From: Kurthia massiliensis
GTDB taxonomy: Bacteria > Bacillota > Bacilli > Bacillales_A > Planococcaceae
Direction of reading: 5' to 3'
Length of the DNA stretch: 64,000 nucleotides
Assembly: GCF_000285555.1 (NCBI RefSeq)
Contig: NZ_HE610997.1
Location: 393,716-457,715 of the forward strand
Each line of letters begins with the position of its first letter. Positions within the stretch are counted from its first letter, which is position 1. This document shows positions 9,198-18,202 of this stretch, piece after piece. The notes beneath the pieces were generated by a model. The model did not search any database. It was not told the DNA's origin and saw only the letters and a program-made list of their open reading frames with translations. A program made the position numbers and the translations under genes.

Positions 9198-9746
9198 TTA
9201 TTTTTCCCTCCAAGTTTCAATACCGTGTTTGCGTAAATAATTAAATACGCGACGCTCTAATCTGCGGTTTAACTTTGTAACAAAGCCGTCAGACTGCGCA
9301 ACGGGTTTTACTAAAATCGTATACAAGTGGAGCGCATTGCCGCCTAGCATATCCGTCATCATTTGATCCCCTAGCATGAGCACTTGCTCTGATGGTAGGT
9401 TTAACATCTTTAAACCTCGTTTAAATGCATTTCGTAAAGGTTTACGTGCTTGGAAAATGTACTGGATGCCTAGCGGGTCAGCAAAGTGCTTCACACGAGC
9501 TTCTTTGTTGTTTGATACGATGATCACTTGAATCCCCGAATCTTGGATTAGCTTTAACCAAGCCATCAACTCAGGTGTGGCATCTGCGCGATCCCATTCA
9601 ACTAATGTATTATCAAGGTCTGTAATGATCCCTTTAATTCCTAATGCGTGGAGTTTTTCAGGCGTTACGTCATAGACCGAATTGACAAACTCTTTTGGCA
9701 TAAAACGTTTATACAAAACTAATTCCCTCATTTTTCGATTATTCAT
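9198..9746 (-). CDS. yqeG: YqeG family HAD-IIIA phosphatase
   Basis: 182 residues. The HAD nucleophile motif is ITDLDNTLVEWD (DxDxT), with VSNNKE as motif II and LGDQMMTDMLGGN as the metal-binding end motif. The family resembles phosphatidylglycerophosphatase GEP4, and its neighbours psd and pssA also act on phospholipids, but the substrate here is inferred, not shown. No clear ribosome site precedes either the ATG at 9746 or the alternative at 9731, so the start is uncertain by five residues. Confidence 0.85.
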   Translation of the reverse strand: MNNRKMRELVLYKRFMPKEFVNSVYDVTPEKLHALGIKGIITDLDNTLVEWDRADATPELMAWLKLIQDSGIQVIIVSNNKEARVKHFADPLGIQYIFQARKPLRNAFKRGLKMLNLPSEQVLMLGDQMMTDMLGGNALHLYTILVKPVAQSDGFVTKLNRRLERRVFNYLRKHGIETWREK

Positions 9747-9769
9747 TGTACAACAAGTTACTTAAACGA

Positions 9770-10549
9770 TTATAACATATCCGCAAACGCTTCACCCACT
9801 CGGATTACCGCGTTCTTTTGAACATTGTTTAAGAATTGTGTACGCGATGGCTCAAAAAGCATAATGACAGTGGACCCAAACTCAAAATAGCCCACTTCTT
9901 CCCCTTTTTGCCAATCTGTTGTGACATTCGTTAGTTTAATCGAATTCACAAACATGGCGCCAACTTTAATGACTGCGACATGTCCACAAGCGGTATCTAA
10001 CCCCGTCACGAGACGATAGTTGTGCGACAATGGCTTTTCGCCGTAAGTAAGTCCAAAATCATTCACTGGGTATGAACGATTTCCAAGCACATATTGACGC
10101 AATACGTGACCGTTCAACGGGCTATGAATGCGATGATAATTCGCTGGGCTCAAATAAAAAACGATATATTGGCCGTTGCGATATTTTTCTGCAATTGCTC
10201 GTTTGCCTAATAAGTCTGTTAATTTGTACTTTTTACCCTTTACCAAAAATGTGGTATCATCAAGAATATCTCCGAAAGATGCGATCGTAGCATCTACGGG
10301 ACTCGCAACCGTTGTGGGCGATACATCAACAGTACGTGCATCTTTTTTCAATGTACGTGTGAAAAATTGTTGCAACGTTGCATAGCTTGTCATCGGATCT
10401 TGTACGTCGTGAGTCTCGATATTATAAAACTTTCGATAAGCGGGGATACATCGTTTACTTAGCTTACGCGTCATTATCCATTTTAATAGCAACGACGTTT
10501 GTTTATTATTTGTTAGTTCAATCGCTGCACGATATAGTTTTTCTTTCAT
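9770..10549 (-). CDS. psd: Phosphatidylserine decarboxylase
   Basis: 259 residues. Makes phosphatidylethanolamine from phosphatidylserine at the membrane. The enzyme self-cleaves at the GST motif (here FEFGSTVIMLFEP, close to the C terminus), creating the pyruvoyl group on the Ser. Conserved YLSPANYHRIHSP carries the His-containing motif of the family. Start ATG with GAGGGG upstream. It faces pssA on the opposite strand, so both steps of phosphatidylethanolamine synthesis flank one short intergenic region of 68 bases. Confidence 0.94.
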   Translation of the reverse strand: MKEKLYRAAIELTNNKQTSLLLKWIMTRKLSKRCIPAYRKFYNIETHDVQDPMTSYATLQQFFTRTLKKDARTVDVSPTTVASPVDATIASFGDILDDTTFLVKGKKYKLTDLLGKRAIAEKYRNGQYIVFYLSPANYHRIHSPLNGHVLRQYVLGNRSYPVNDFGLTYGEKPLSHNYRLVTGLDTACGHVAVIKVGAMFVNSIKLTNVTTDWQKGEEVGYFEFGSTVIMLFEPSRTQFLNNVQKNAVIRVGEAFADML

Positions 10550-10617
10550 TCGATCATCCCCTCTCGTGTCCTTTTTAACAGTATAATAAAGTAGTCATAA
10601 AATAAAGGAGTTTAGCC

Positions 10618-11157
10618 ATGTTTTTATTACAAAGAGTAGATGAAACGCTCAAAAAAGCGAAGTCACAGCTTGCAAACATATTAACGCTGTGCAATATTTC
10701 TTTTGGTGGTGCGGCTATCATGGCAACGTTCCACGATGCTTATAGTCATGCTGTACTTTATATTTTCCTTGCTGCACTATGTGACCGTTACGACGGCAAA
10801 GTAGCACGCAAATTTAATCAACAATCAGAACTCGGTAAACAACTCGATTCAATGAGTGACATCATTTCATTCGGTGTAGCCCCTGCATTGCTCATTTATG
10901 GCATCGTATTAGCGCAGTTCGGCCCAATCGGTATGATTGCTACCGTTATGTATATCGTCTGCGGTGCTTTCCGTCTTGCACGTTTTAACGCGACAGAAGC
11001 CAATGGTTATTTCACTGGTCTACCGATCACAGCAGCAGGCGTCATTGCCACCGTATCATTTTTTGCAGTACCATTTATCAATCCAGGCATTTATTTAATT
11101 TTATTCCTCGTACTCTCTTATGTGATGGTCGCTAGTTTTAAACTAAAAAAAGTATAA
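10618..11157 (+). CDS. pssA: CDP-diacylglycerol--serine O-phosphatidyltransferase
   Basis: 179-residue membrane enzyme that joins serine to CDP-diacylglycerol. The CDP-alcohol phosphotransferase signature is complete: D-R-Y-DGKVAR, then GKQLDSMSD, with the two Asp pairs that bind the metal. About six hydrophobic segments. AAAGGAG lies eight bases before ATG and a TATAAT-like box sits just upstream. It is one of the few plus-strand genes here and ends at a bidirectional terminator shared with mtnN. Confidence 0.93.
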   Translation: MFLLQRVDETLKKAKSQLANILTLCNISFGGAAIMATFHDAYSHAVLYIFLAALCDRYDGKVARKFNQQSELGKQLDSMSDIISFGVAPALLIYGIVLAQFGPIGMIATVMYIVCGAFRLARFNATEANGYFTGLPITAAGVIATVSFFAVPFINPGIYLILFLVLSYVMVASFKLKKV

Positions 11158-11193
11158 TAAAAAGCCCACTCCATCATTGGAACGGGCTTTTTT
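11158..11193. terminator. Bidirectional terminator between pssA and mtnN
   Basis: AAAGCCC and GGGCTTT arms with a further CCA/TGG pairing inside, flanked by A-rich and T-rich runs on both sides. It can end the plus-strand pssA transcript and the minus-strand mtnN transcript. Confidence 0.85.
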
Positions 11194-11199
11194 GATTGC

Positions 11200-11892
11200 T
11201 TATAACGTTTCGATTGCTTTTAATACAACTTGTGTTGAATGTTTTGCAGCTACTGGTAAAAACTCGTCAAAGCTAATGTTTGATTGTTTACCAGCAATAT
11301 CTGATAAAGCACGGATCACAACGAACGGTGTACTGAATTGGTAACATACTTGTGCGACTGCTGCAGCTTCCATTTCGACAGCTTTCATCGTTGGGAAGTA
11401 GCCACGTACTGTTTCTACACGTACAGGGTCGTTCATGAATGAGTCTCCTGTTGTAATTAAACCAGTTGCTGATTGGTGTTCACCAACAGCAGCAACAGCT
11501 TGTTGTGCAACGTCCATTAAATGTTTGTCTGCTTTGAAAGCTGCTGGCATTTGTGGTACTTGACCCATTTCATAGCCAAAGATTGTTGCATCTACATCGT
11601 GGTGACGTACTTCGTCAGAAATAACGACTGCACCGACTTCTAAGTTTTCATCATAACCACCTGCTGAACCTGTGTTGATGACGAAGTCTGGTTTGTATTT
11701 TTCAAGTAAAATCGTTGTAGACATTGCGGCATTTACTTTACCGATACCTGATTTTAATAAAATGACGTCTTTTCCTGCATACGTACCTTGTGTGTATTCA
11801 CTGTTGGCGATTGTTTCTGATGTTGCGTTTTCTAACTTAGCGCGTAGTAATTCTACTTCTTCTTCCATTGCGCCGATTACTGCGATTTTCAT
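11200..11892 (-). CDS. mtnN: 5'-methylthioadenosine/S-adenosylhomocysteine nucleosidase
   Basis: 230 residues. Cleaves adenine from methylthioadenosine and S-adenosylhomocysteine, feeding methionine salvage and removing the product of SAM methyltransferases. Family hallmarks: start [36 protein letters not shown] with the substrate Glu, and RALSDIAG containing the catalytic Asp. Length matches the family. GGTGGAG lies upstream of ATG. Transcribed alone or from a promoter embedded in the upstream terminator. Confidence 0.95.
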   Translation of the reverse strand: MKIAVIGAMEEEVELLRAKLENATSETIANSEYTQGTYAGKDVILLKSGIGKVNAAMSTTILLEKYKPDFVINTGSAGGYDENLEVGAVVISDEVRHHDVDATIFGYEMGQVPQMPAAFKADKHLMDVAQQAVAAVGEHQSATGLITTGDSFMNDPVRVETVRGYFPTMKAVEMEAAAVAQVCYQFSTPFVVIRALSDIAGKQSNISFDEFLPVAAKHSTQVVLKAIETL

Positions 11893-11929
11893 GGATGTAA
11901 CTCCACCTTCCTATTTGTATCTTCTATAC

Positions 11930-11957
11930 AATATATAAAAAATCCTATAGCCGTCAA
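11930..11957 (-). promoter_or_regulatory. Candidate sigma-A promoter of mtnN inside a terminator
   Basis: On the minus strand TTGACG (11957-11952), 16 bases, then TATATT (11935-11930). The -35 box lies in the loop of the yrrS terminator and the -10 box just past its T tract, so the two signals overlap. Confidence 0.5.
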
Positions 11958-11973
11958 GAACTACAGGATTTTT
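11936..11973 (-). terminator. Terminator after yrrS
   Basis: AAAAATCCTGTAG / CTATAGGATTTTT arms on the minus strand (one mismatch), ending in a T run. It lies directly downstream of the yrrS stop. Confidence 0.8.
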
Positions 11974-11981
11974 CTTATTAT

Positions 11982-12611
11982 TTAATACGTACCGTCTAAA
12001 GATTTTAACACTTCTAATTGCTCTGCTTGCCAACCTTTATCAGCAATCCATTGTAACGTCACGCGATATTTTTTCGTTCCGTCCGCTGATGTGACAATGC
12101 CGATTGTACGACTTGCTGTCCCACCATTTTTCACGCGCACAATTTTCATTTCCTCTTCAGGAATATTCGTAACTTTTGCAAGTGTCGTGACTTTTTCTTG
12201 CCAGTCGACTGATGTACCATCGTAAGCTGACACATGACCTTCGCCAATATTTTCAGTTTGCGTTGTTTTTGTCGGTTTCCACGCGCTATCAACAATTGTC
12301 ATTTCAACATTTGGATCTGTTGATTCGCTTTGTGTCACAGTTGAACGCTCTGTAATATCTTTTTTCGCATCTGCTTTACGAATAGCGGCTGCTTTTTCTT
12401 CAGCCGTTGGTTCTTTCGGTTTTTGTTGAACAGTTTTTGCTTCTTCTTGTTGCTTACTGTTTGTTCCTTCATATGTAAGGACGAAATAACCGACGATTAA
12501 AATTAATACGATGACGACACCAATTAAAATGTTTAACACTTTATCAGATTTTGATTTATCTGGTTCTGGCTTCGGTGTATAACGTCGTTTACGTTGTGAT
12601 GGTTGTTCCAT
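11982..12611 (-). CDS. yrrS: YrrS family DUF1510 protein
   Basis: 209 residues from ATG at 12611 (AGAGGTGAT upstream; a TTG at 12626 overlaps that site and is less likely). A short basic cytoplasmic N terminus (QRKRRYTPKPEPDKSK), one membrane segment (about residues 27-46, VLNILIGVVIVLILIVGY), a charged Lys/Glu-rich linker, and a C-terminal outer domain (about 110-209) matching DUF1510. Function unknown; in B. subtilis yrrS sits near the penicillin-binding protein gene pbpI (yrrR), which is absent here. Confidence 0.8.
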   Translation of the reverse strand: MEQPSQRKRRYTPKPEPDKSKSDKVLNILIGVVIVLILIVGYFVLTYEGTNSKQQEEAKTVQQKPKEPTAEEKAAAIRKADAKKDITERSTVTQSESTDPNVEMTIVDSAWKPTKTTQTENIGEGHVSAYDGTSVDWQEKVTTLAKVTNIPEEEMKIVRVKNGGTASRTIGIVTSADGTKKYRVTLQWIADKGWQAEQLEVLKSLDGTY

Positions 12612-12690
12612 AAGATCACCTCTCAATGTATGATAGCATATTTTTTTGTATGCACATCGCTTTCATACATTACAGTTTATTAACAAAACG

Positions 12691-12724
12691 AAAAGCGGCA
12701 GACAATAGTTGCCTGCCGCTTTCT
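12691..12724 (-). terminator. Terminator after greA
   Basis: AAAGCGGCAG / CTGCCGCTTT perfect arms (12692-12701, 12713-12722) with a T-rich tail on the minus strand. Confidence 0.8.
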
Positions 12725-12734
12725 ATTTGGCTCA

Positions 12735-13205
12735 TTATTTTACTTCAATGATTTTAACGTTGAATTCGCCACCCGGTGTTTGGATTTTTACTGTTTCACC
12801 AACAGCGTGTCCAATTAAGCCTTTAGCGATTGGAGAGTCGTTTGAAATACGGCCTTCAAATGGATCTGCTTCTGCAGAACCAACGATTTGGTAAGTTTCT
12901 GGCTCATCGTCATCTTCTTGGAAAGTAACAGTACGACCGATTGTTACAACATCGCCTTCTGCACCTTCTTCGATAATCACAGCGTTACGGATCATTGTTT
13001 CTACTAATTTAATACGGCCTTCAACGAAACCTTGTTCGTCTTTCGCTGCATCGTACTCAGAGTTCTCTGAAAGGTCACCGTAGCCACGAGCGATTTTAAT
13101 ACGTTCTACAACTTCCGGACGTTTTACTTGAATTAAATCTTCTAATTCTTTTTCTAATTTTGCTTTACCTTCTGCTGTCATTGGGTATTGTTTTTCTGCT
13201 GACAT
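12735..13205 (-). CDS. greA: Transcription elongation factor GreA
   Basis: 156 residues from ATG at 13205, preceded by AAGGAG at proper spacing; an in-frame GTG at 13214 overlaps that site. N-terminal coiled coil carrying the two acidic tip residues (in [16 protein letters not shown]) that reach into the RNA polymerase channel and stimulate transcript cleavage, then the FKBP-like C-terminal domain with [14 protein letters not shown]. Rescues backtracked polymerase. Next to udk as in B. subtilis. Confidence 0.96.
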   Translation of the reverse strand: MSAEKQYPMTAEGKAKLEKELEDLIQVKRPEVVERIKIARGYGDLSENSEYDAAKDEQGFVEGRIKLVETMIRNAVIIEEGAEGDVVTIGRTVTFQEDDDEPETYQIVGSAEADPFEGRISNDSPIAKGLIGHAVGETVKIQTPGGEFNVKIIEVK

Positions 13206-13239
13206 GTTCGTCACTCCTTAACTACTTCTACAATTAATA

Positions 13240-13284
13240 AAAATACTATGTCGCTTACTTACGTAAATGTAGCAAGCGACATAG
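13240..13284 (-). terminator. Terminator between udk and greA
   Basis: CTATGTCGCTT (13246-13256) and AAGCGACATAG (13274-13284) are perfect 11-base arms; on the minus strand they are followed by TATTTTTATT. It would end the trmR-trhP-udk transcript before greA. Confidence 0.75.
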
Positions 13285-13322
13285 CCTTGTTTCATATAGA
13301 TAGATTATCACTATCCATAATA

Positions 13323-13961
13323 TTACACAATGTTGTTCGATTCAAGAATTGTTTTAATTTTTGTAACCATTAAATCGATTGCGACTTTATTTTCGCCGCC
13401 TTCTGGAATAATGATATCTGCATAACGCTTCGTTGGCTCGATAAATTGGTTGTGCATTGGGCGCACAACTGATAAATATTGTTCAATGACAGATTCCATT
13501 GAACGACCACGTTCATTAATGTCACGTAAAATACGACGAATGATACGTAAATCCGCATCTGTATCGACGAATAATTTCATATCCATTAATTCGCGAAGAC
13601 CTTGGTCTGCTAATACTAAAATACCTTCTAAAATGATGACATCTTGAGGTTCGATATGCACTGTTTCTTTTGCACGTGTGTGTAGTGCGTAATCATAAAC
13701 AGGTTTTTCGATTGATTCACGGTTTAATAGCTTTTCGATATCTTGTGCCAATAGCTCATTATCAAAAGCATCTGGGTGATCATAGTTTGTTTCTAGACGT
13801 TTTTCAAATTCTAGATGGCTTTGATCTTTATAATAGTAGTCTTGTTCAATTACGACAACAGAATGGTCTTTGAAGACATCAAGAATGGCGTGGGTAACAC
13901 TTGTTTTACCTGAACCCGATCCTCCGGCAATACCAATTACAACTGGGCGACGTTTTGTCAT
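13323..13961 (-). CDS. udk: Uridine kinase
   Basis: 212 residues. Phosphorylates uridine and cytidine in pyrimidine salvage. The P loop [13 protein letters not shown] is at the N terminus, [13 protein letters not shown] and [10 protein letters not shown] follow in family order, with the LID region [22 protein letters not shown] upstream of ATG overlaps the trhP2 3' end, so it is the last gene of the trmR-trhP1-trhP2-udk operon. Confidence 0.95.
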   Translation of the reverse strand: MTKRRPVVIGIAGGSGSGKTSVTHAILDVFKDHSVVVIEQDYYYKDQSHLEFEKRLETNYDHPDAFDNELLAQDIEKLLNRESIEKPVYDYALHTRAKETVHIEPQDVIILEGILVLADQGLRELMDMKLFVDTDADLRIIRRILRDINERGRSMESVIEQYLSVVRPMHNQFIEPTKRYADIIIPEGGENKVAIDLMVTKIKTILESNNIV

Positions 13962-15239
13962 TTATCGCATCTCCTTACGCATCATATCAAATGGATTTAC
14001 TTTTTGTGGGCACTTGAAGCGCACGATTTCTAATGGGTGACGGGCAGCATCTAAGCTATTGCCTTTTTCGTCAAAAATTTCTTCTACAACGACTGTGAAG
14101 TTTTCAATGCCAGGGCCGAAGAATTCAACTTCATCGCCTGGTTTGAAGAAGTTTCGTTGTTGTAAGGTAATCATTTGTGTTTCATCGTCATAGTCTAATA
14201 CCATACCACAGAAGTCGTATGTTGTTTGTTTGCTATGAACGCCAAACATTTGTTGCTCATGTCCTGGTTCACCTTCGAAAAATGATGAAGCTGTTTCACG
14301 GTTTGCACATTTTGCAAGCTCTTCTACCCATTCGCGTTTAATGACGAAGTTTTCAGGGTCTGCACAATATGCATCTATTACTTTGCGGTATACAGTGACA
14401 ACTGTTGCAATGTAGTGAATTGATTTCATACGACCTTCAACTTTTAATGAGTCGATGCCAAGTTCAATAATTTTCGGAATTGATTCAATTAAGTTTAAAT
14501 CTTTTGGGCTCATTGCAAATGCCGCATCGTCTTCTGAGAATAATGGTTTTTCTTCGCCGTCTTCAACAGCGTATAAATCATAATCCCAACGACAAGATTG
14601 GCAGCAGCCACCACGGTTTGAGTCACGTGCTGTCATATGGTTAGACAGTACACAACGACCTGAATAAGCGATACACATCGCACCGTGTACGAACGATTCG
14701 ATTTCGATATCTACTTTTTCTTTCATTAATTTAATTTCTTCTGCACCTGTTTCACGTGCTAATACGACACGGTCTAAACCTTCATCTTTCCAATATTGAA
14801 CCGCTTTCCAGTTAGAAAGTGATTGTTGTGTAGAAAGGTGAATTTCTAAATTTGGTGCAACTTCACGACAAGTTTCGATAATTAATGGATCGGCTACGAT
14901 AATACCTGTAACACCTGTACCTGACAGTGCGATTAAGTATTCTTCTAAGCCTTCCATGTTATCGTTATGGGCAAAAATATTTGTTGTCACATAAATTTTT
15001 GCACCATATTTGTTCGCAAATTGTACAGCTTCGTGCATTTCTTCGATCGAGAAGTTCCCTGCATTTGAACGCAGACCGAACTCTTGACCACCGATAAATA
15101 CAGCGTCAGCGCCGTAATGTACAGCGATTTTTAATTTTTCTAAGTTACCAGCAGGTGCTAGCAACTCAGGCTTTTTCGTGATGACGCGTTTGCCATCAAT
15201 AATCTCGCTAATGCGATCGTTGATTTCAATTGTTGCCAT
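13962..15239 (-). CDS. trhP2: Peptidase U32 family tRNA hydroxylation protein TrhP2
   Basis: 425 residues, B. subtilis YrrO-like. U32-family proteins of this type, with TrhP1, make 5-hydroxyuridine at tRNA position 34 in a prephenate-dependent reaction. Seen: the N-terminal TIM-barrel-like start PELLAPAGNLEKLKIAVHYG, the signature ESFVHGAMCIAYSGRC, and a Cys cluster (SNRGGCCQSCRWDY) likely to hold an Fe-S cluster. The C-terminal part (about 340-425) is a beta-barrel domain absent from the shorter TrhP1. Follows trhP1 by 11 bases. Confidence 0.9.
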   Translation of the reverse strand: MATIEINDRISEIIDGKRVITKKPELLAPAGNLEKLKIAVHYGADAVFIGGQEFGLRSNAGNFSIEEMHEAVQFANKYGAKIYVTTNIFAHNDNMEGLEEYLIALSGTGVTGIIVADPLIIETCREVAPNLEIHLSTQQSLSNWKAVQYWKDEGLDRVVLARETGAEEIKLMKEKVDIEIESFVHGAMCIAYSGRCVLSNHMTARDSNRGGCCQSCRWDYDLYAVEDGEEKPLFSEDDAAFAMSPKDLNLIESIPKIIELGIDSLKVEGRMKSIHYIATVVTVYRKVIDAYCADPENFVIKREWVEELAKCANRETASSFFEGEPGHEQQMFGVHSKQTTYDFCGMVLDYDDETQMITLQQRNFFKPGDEVEFFGPGIENFTVVVEEIFDEKGNSLDAARHPLEIVRFKCPQKVNPFDMMRKEMR

Positions 15240-15250
15240 TGATAGACCTC

Positions 15251-16180
15251 CTAGTAAACTGTTTCTTTGAAGAAGAAGCCTGTGTCAAGTGGACGTAATG
15301 CTGGTTGAATTGCTTCAATCGCTTCGACTAATTCTTCTTTCATGTCAAAGTATGCATCTTCGTCTTCGAAATATGCATCGACGGCTTTACGATATTGTGC
15401 GACAACTGTTGTTACGTAATCTTCTTCATGAAGTACACCTTCAATGCGGAAGACGTCAATACCCGCTTCAAATAACTCATCTAATTCATCAATGATGCAC
15501 ATATCTGCTGGTGAGTAAATGTGTGTACCGTTGTAATCTTCATAGATTGGGTATTTGTTGTTACGCTCTTTATCATGTAAGAACATGTTACGCGCCCCTT
15601 TGCGGTTTTCAACTTCCATCGCTTTACCTTGATATAAGAAATAGTTACCAAGTAGTGGACGTTTTGATTGGAACATACATGTCATACCATGTACTTGTAC
15701 TTCAATTTCCACTTCGGCATTTTCTTTAATTTCGATAATCTCTTCAATACCTAATTCACGTGCAAGGTAAGCGCGTGTTGCGCCACGTTTGCCCCAGTAA
15801 TTCGCTTGGAACCAGTTTGTTGCAATCGTTTCTGCATCCCAGTGTAATGGTGTTTTAGAGCCTGTTTCGCGCTTTGTCATAACGATCGCTGGGTCGCCGA
15901 AATAAATCGCATCGACACCAATTTCGTCTACTGCTTCCATATATGGTGCAAGCATTGGCACGCGGTCATTATGGAAAATCGCATTCATTGCGACATATAC
16001 TTTTTTACCGGCTGCATGGATTAATGCAGTCGCTTTTTTTACTTGTTCTAACGTAAATTCGCCTGCTAAACGTAAGCCAAATTTTTCTTCACCGATTAAG
16101 AAAGCATCAGCACCAGCTGCTAGTAATGCTTTTACGTGTTCAACTGATTTTGGCGTTACGAGTAATTCAGGTTTCTTCAT
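15251..16180 (-). CDS. trhP1: Peptidase U32 family tRNA hydroxylation protein TrhP1
   Basis: 309 residues, B. subtilis YrrN-like. Shares with TrhP2 the start KPELLVTPKSVEHVKALLAAG and the signature VEIEVQVHGMTCMF, but lacks the C-terminal barrel and has a reduced Cys set. In B. subtilis YrrN and YrrO act together in forming ho5U34, the precursor for TrmR. AGAGGTG precedes ATG. It sits between trmR and trhP2, so the full hydroxylation-methylation pathway is one operon. Confidence 0.9.
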   Translation of the reverse strand: MKKPELLVTPKSVEHVKALLAAGADAFLIGEEKFGLRLAGEFTLEQVKKATALIHAAGKKVYVAMNAIFHNDRVPMLAPYMEAVDEIGVDAIYFGDPAIVMTKRETGSKTPLHWDAETIATNWFQANYWGKRGATRAYLARELGIEEIIEIKENAEVEIEVQVHGMTCMFQSKRPLLGNYFLYQGKAMEVENRKGARNMFLHDKERNNKYPIYEDYNGTHIYSPADMCIIDELDELFEAGIDVFRIEGVLHEEDYVTTVVAQYRKAVDAYFEDEDAYFDMKEELVEAIEAIQPALRPLDTGFFFKETVY

Positions 16181-16194
16181 AGAATGGTCACCTC

Positions 16195-16827
16195 TTACTT
16201 CTTAATACAAACTAATAATCCGTCTCCGATTGGGAAAAATGTTGATTGATAATCTTCATTTTGAATGACCCAATCTGCAAAGTGATGCAAGTTACGAATC
16301 ATCGTTCTTTTTCGTCTTGGAACATCTTTCATATCTAAATCAGACAAGCCATGCATATACATATTGTCGATATATAAAATGCCGCCTTGCTTTACAAGTG
16401 GACTATATTTATCAAAGAATTTTTGATATTGTCCTTTTGCAGCGTCAATAAATACGGCGTCAAAGGTGTCATGACTTGATGCGATATCTACTTCTAAAGC
16501 ATCTCCTTCTACGAGTTCGATGCGATTTGCTACCGCAGAACGTGCAATGAAATCCTTCGCATTGGCAATACGTGCCTCATCACGTTCAATGGTGATGATG
16601 TGACACTCAGGTACTGCCTCAGCCATGCGAATTGCAGAATAGCCAATCGCGCTACCTACTTCTAAAATTCGCTTCGGCTGTTGAATGCGCAGCATTTGAA
16701 GCAACGTCTCAATGGCCGGTAATTGCATAATCGGCACATAATTTTTTTCTGCGAACTGCTCCATTTCTAGCAGTAAATCGCTTCGCTCTGAAATGAAGGA
16801 GTTCGTATATGCATCTGAAATATTCAC
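16195..16827 (-). CDS. trmR: tRNA 5-hydroxyuridine methyltransferase TrmR
   Basis: 210 residues, GTG start with GGGAG upstream. A class I O-methyltransferase of the catechol-OMT-like group: ILEVGSAIGYSAIRMA binds SAM, FDAVFIDAAKGQYQKFF gives the metal-binding Asp region, LYIDNMYMHG follows. B. subtilis YrrM (TrmR) methylates ho5U34 to mo5U34, widening wobble decoding of NNU/NNA/NNG codons. First gene of the operon with trhP1, trhP2 and udk. Confidence 0.9.
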   Translation of the reverse strand: MNISDAYTNSFISERSDLLLEMEQFAEKNYVPIMQLPAIETLLQMLRIQQPKRILEVGSAIGYSAIRMAEAVPECHIITIERDEARIANAKDFIARSAVANRIELVEGDALEVDIASSHDTFDAVFIDAAKGQYQKFFDKYSPLVKQGGILYIDNMYMHGLSDLDMKDVPRRKRTMIRNLHHFADWVIQNEDYQSTFFPIGDGLLVCIKK

Positions 16828-16946
16828 GTCTAACTATCTCCCTTACGTATATACAAAATACACTTTATCCTATCATAAATCATCATAAAAAGCGAGGTAT
16901 CGAACCATTGTCAAGCAAAAATGACGTCAGACTTTTCACAAAGTCG

Positions 16947-16977
16947 AAAAAAAGACCGTACAGTGCGTTGTACGGCC
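16947..16977 (-). terminator. Terminator after mltG
   Basis: GGCCGTACA / TGTACGGTC arms on the minus strand with a six-base loop, then seven T. It separates mltG from trmR. Confidence 0.85.
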
Positions 16978-16989
16978 TTTTAAAAATTG

Positions 16990-18105
16990 CTATTTAATGT
17001 ATTTCGCTACATTTTTTTGATGTTCTGCGTATGTTTTTGCAAAGTGGTTATTACCATCTTTATCCGCAACAAAGTATAAATACTCAGTTTGCGCTGGATC
17101 AATGGCAGCTTTTAATGATTCAATACCTGCATTGGCAATCGGACCTGGTGGTAACCCTTTATTTGTATACGTGTTGTATGGGTTTTTCACTTTTAAGTCT
17201 GAATATAAGACGCGGTTTTTATGTTTACCGAGTGCATATAAAACAGTTGGGTCTGTTTGTAGCGGCATATCTTTATCAATACGGTTGTAGAATACACTTG
17301 CGATTGTTTCACGGTCCGTACTTGCCGTTGCTTCACGTTCTAATAATGATGCAAACGTTAAGAATTCATGCACGCTCATTTTTTGTTGTTTTAACGTTGC
17401 TTGATATTGTTCAACGACAGTATTCGTCTGTTTGACCATATCTGTTGCAATCGTTTCAAGCGATGGTGATTTTTCATAGAATGAGTATGTTGATGGATAT
17501 AAGTAACCTTCTAGTTTATAGCGGATATCTTTATTGTCGATATCTTTCGTTACCGTTTCAGGGAACTGTGCTTTCATCTTCTTAATGAATGCTTTGCTCG
17601 TTACAAGGTCCATAAACTCATCTTTTGAGAATTTCGTTTGTTTCGCGACGCGTTCAGCAATTTGGTCAATCGTTAAACCTTCTGGAATCGTTAATGTAAA
17701 TTCTGGCGTGCGATATACTTTACCGGTTTTCAAACTTTTAATAACTTCGTCGATTGTCATCGCTGGTGAAAGATCATATGTACCTGCTTGGAAGCCTGCA
17801 CCATTATTAAACTTCGTATAGTACTTGAAGATTTTCGCATTTTTAATGATGCCTTTATCTTCTAATGTTGCGGCAATCGAATCAACCGATGAACCGATTG
17901 GTACTTCAACTTTAACCGATGTTTTTGAATCTTTATCAACTGGTTTCAAAGCACCTTTCACATAAAAGTACCCACTAATACCGATGATCAGTATGAGTGC
18001 AACAATCGCTGCTGTCGCGATGAGCACAATTTTTTTTACCGTTTTTTGTTCGGACTTGCGTTGCTCTAATTTTTTCATTTGTTTTTCTGATGATTGAGAA
18101 TCCAA
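16990..18105 (-). CDS. mltG: Endolytic peptidoglycan transglycosylase MltG
   Basis: 371 residues from a TTG at 18105, chosen because AAGGAGGG lies seven bases upstream; the longer frame to 18195 runs through the upstream terminator. A basic Lys/Glu-rich cytoplasmic tail, one membrane segment (KIVLIATAAIVALILIIGIS), then the YceG-like domain with a LysM-like part and the catalytic Glu in ASLLEREA, followed by VFYNRIDKDMPLQTD. It cuts nascent glycan strands and sets their length at the membrane. Alone between the DUF1292 cluster and trmR. Confidence 0.93.
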   Translation of the reverse strand: MDSQSSEKQMKKLEQRKSEQKTVKKIVLIATAAIVALILIIGISGYFYVKGALKPVDKDSKTSVKVEVPIGSSVDSIAATLEDKGIIKNAKIFKYYTKFNNGAGFQAGTYDLSPAMTIDEVIKSLKTGKVYRTPEFTLTIPEGLTIDQIAERVAKQTKFSKDEFMDLVTSKAFIKKMKAQFPETVTKDIDNKDIRYKLEGYLYPSTYSFYEKSPSLETIATDMVKQTNTVVEQYQATLKQQKMSVHEFLTFASLLEREATASTDRETIASVFYNRIDKDMPLQTDPTVLYALGKHKNRVLYSDLKVKNPYNTYTNKGLPPGPIANAGIESLKAAIDPAQTEYLYFVADKDGNNHFAKTYAEHQKNVAKYIK

Positions 18106-18160
18106 AGTTGTGCCCTCCTTTTTCCAAATAATATTATACATGGTTCTGACGATTTTGCAC

Positions 18161-18195
18161 AAAAAATGGGTGGAATGCTTGTACACCCCACCCAT
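18161..18195 (-). terminator. Terminator after the DUF1292 gene cluster
   Basis: ATGGGTGG and CCACCCAT arms (18166-18195) with a T run on the minus strand. It ends the ireB-ruvX-DUF1292 transcript before mltG. Confidence 0.8.
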
Positions 18196-18202
18196 GTTCT
18201 AT

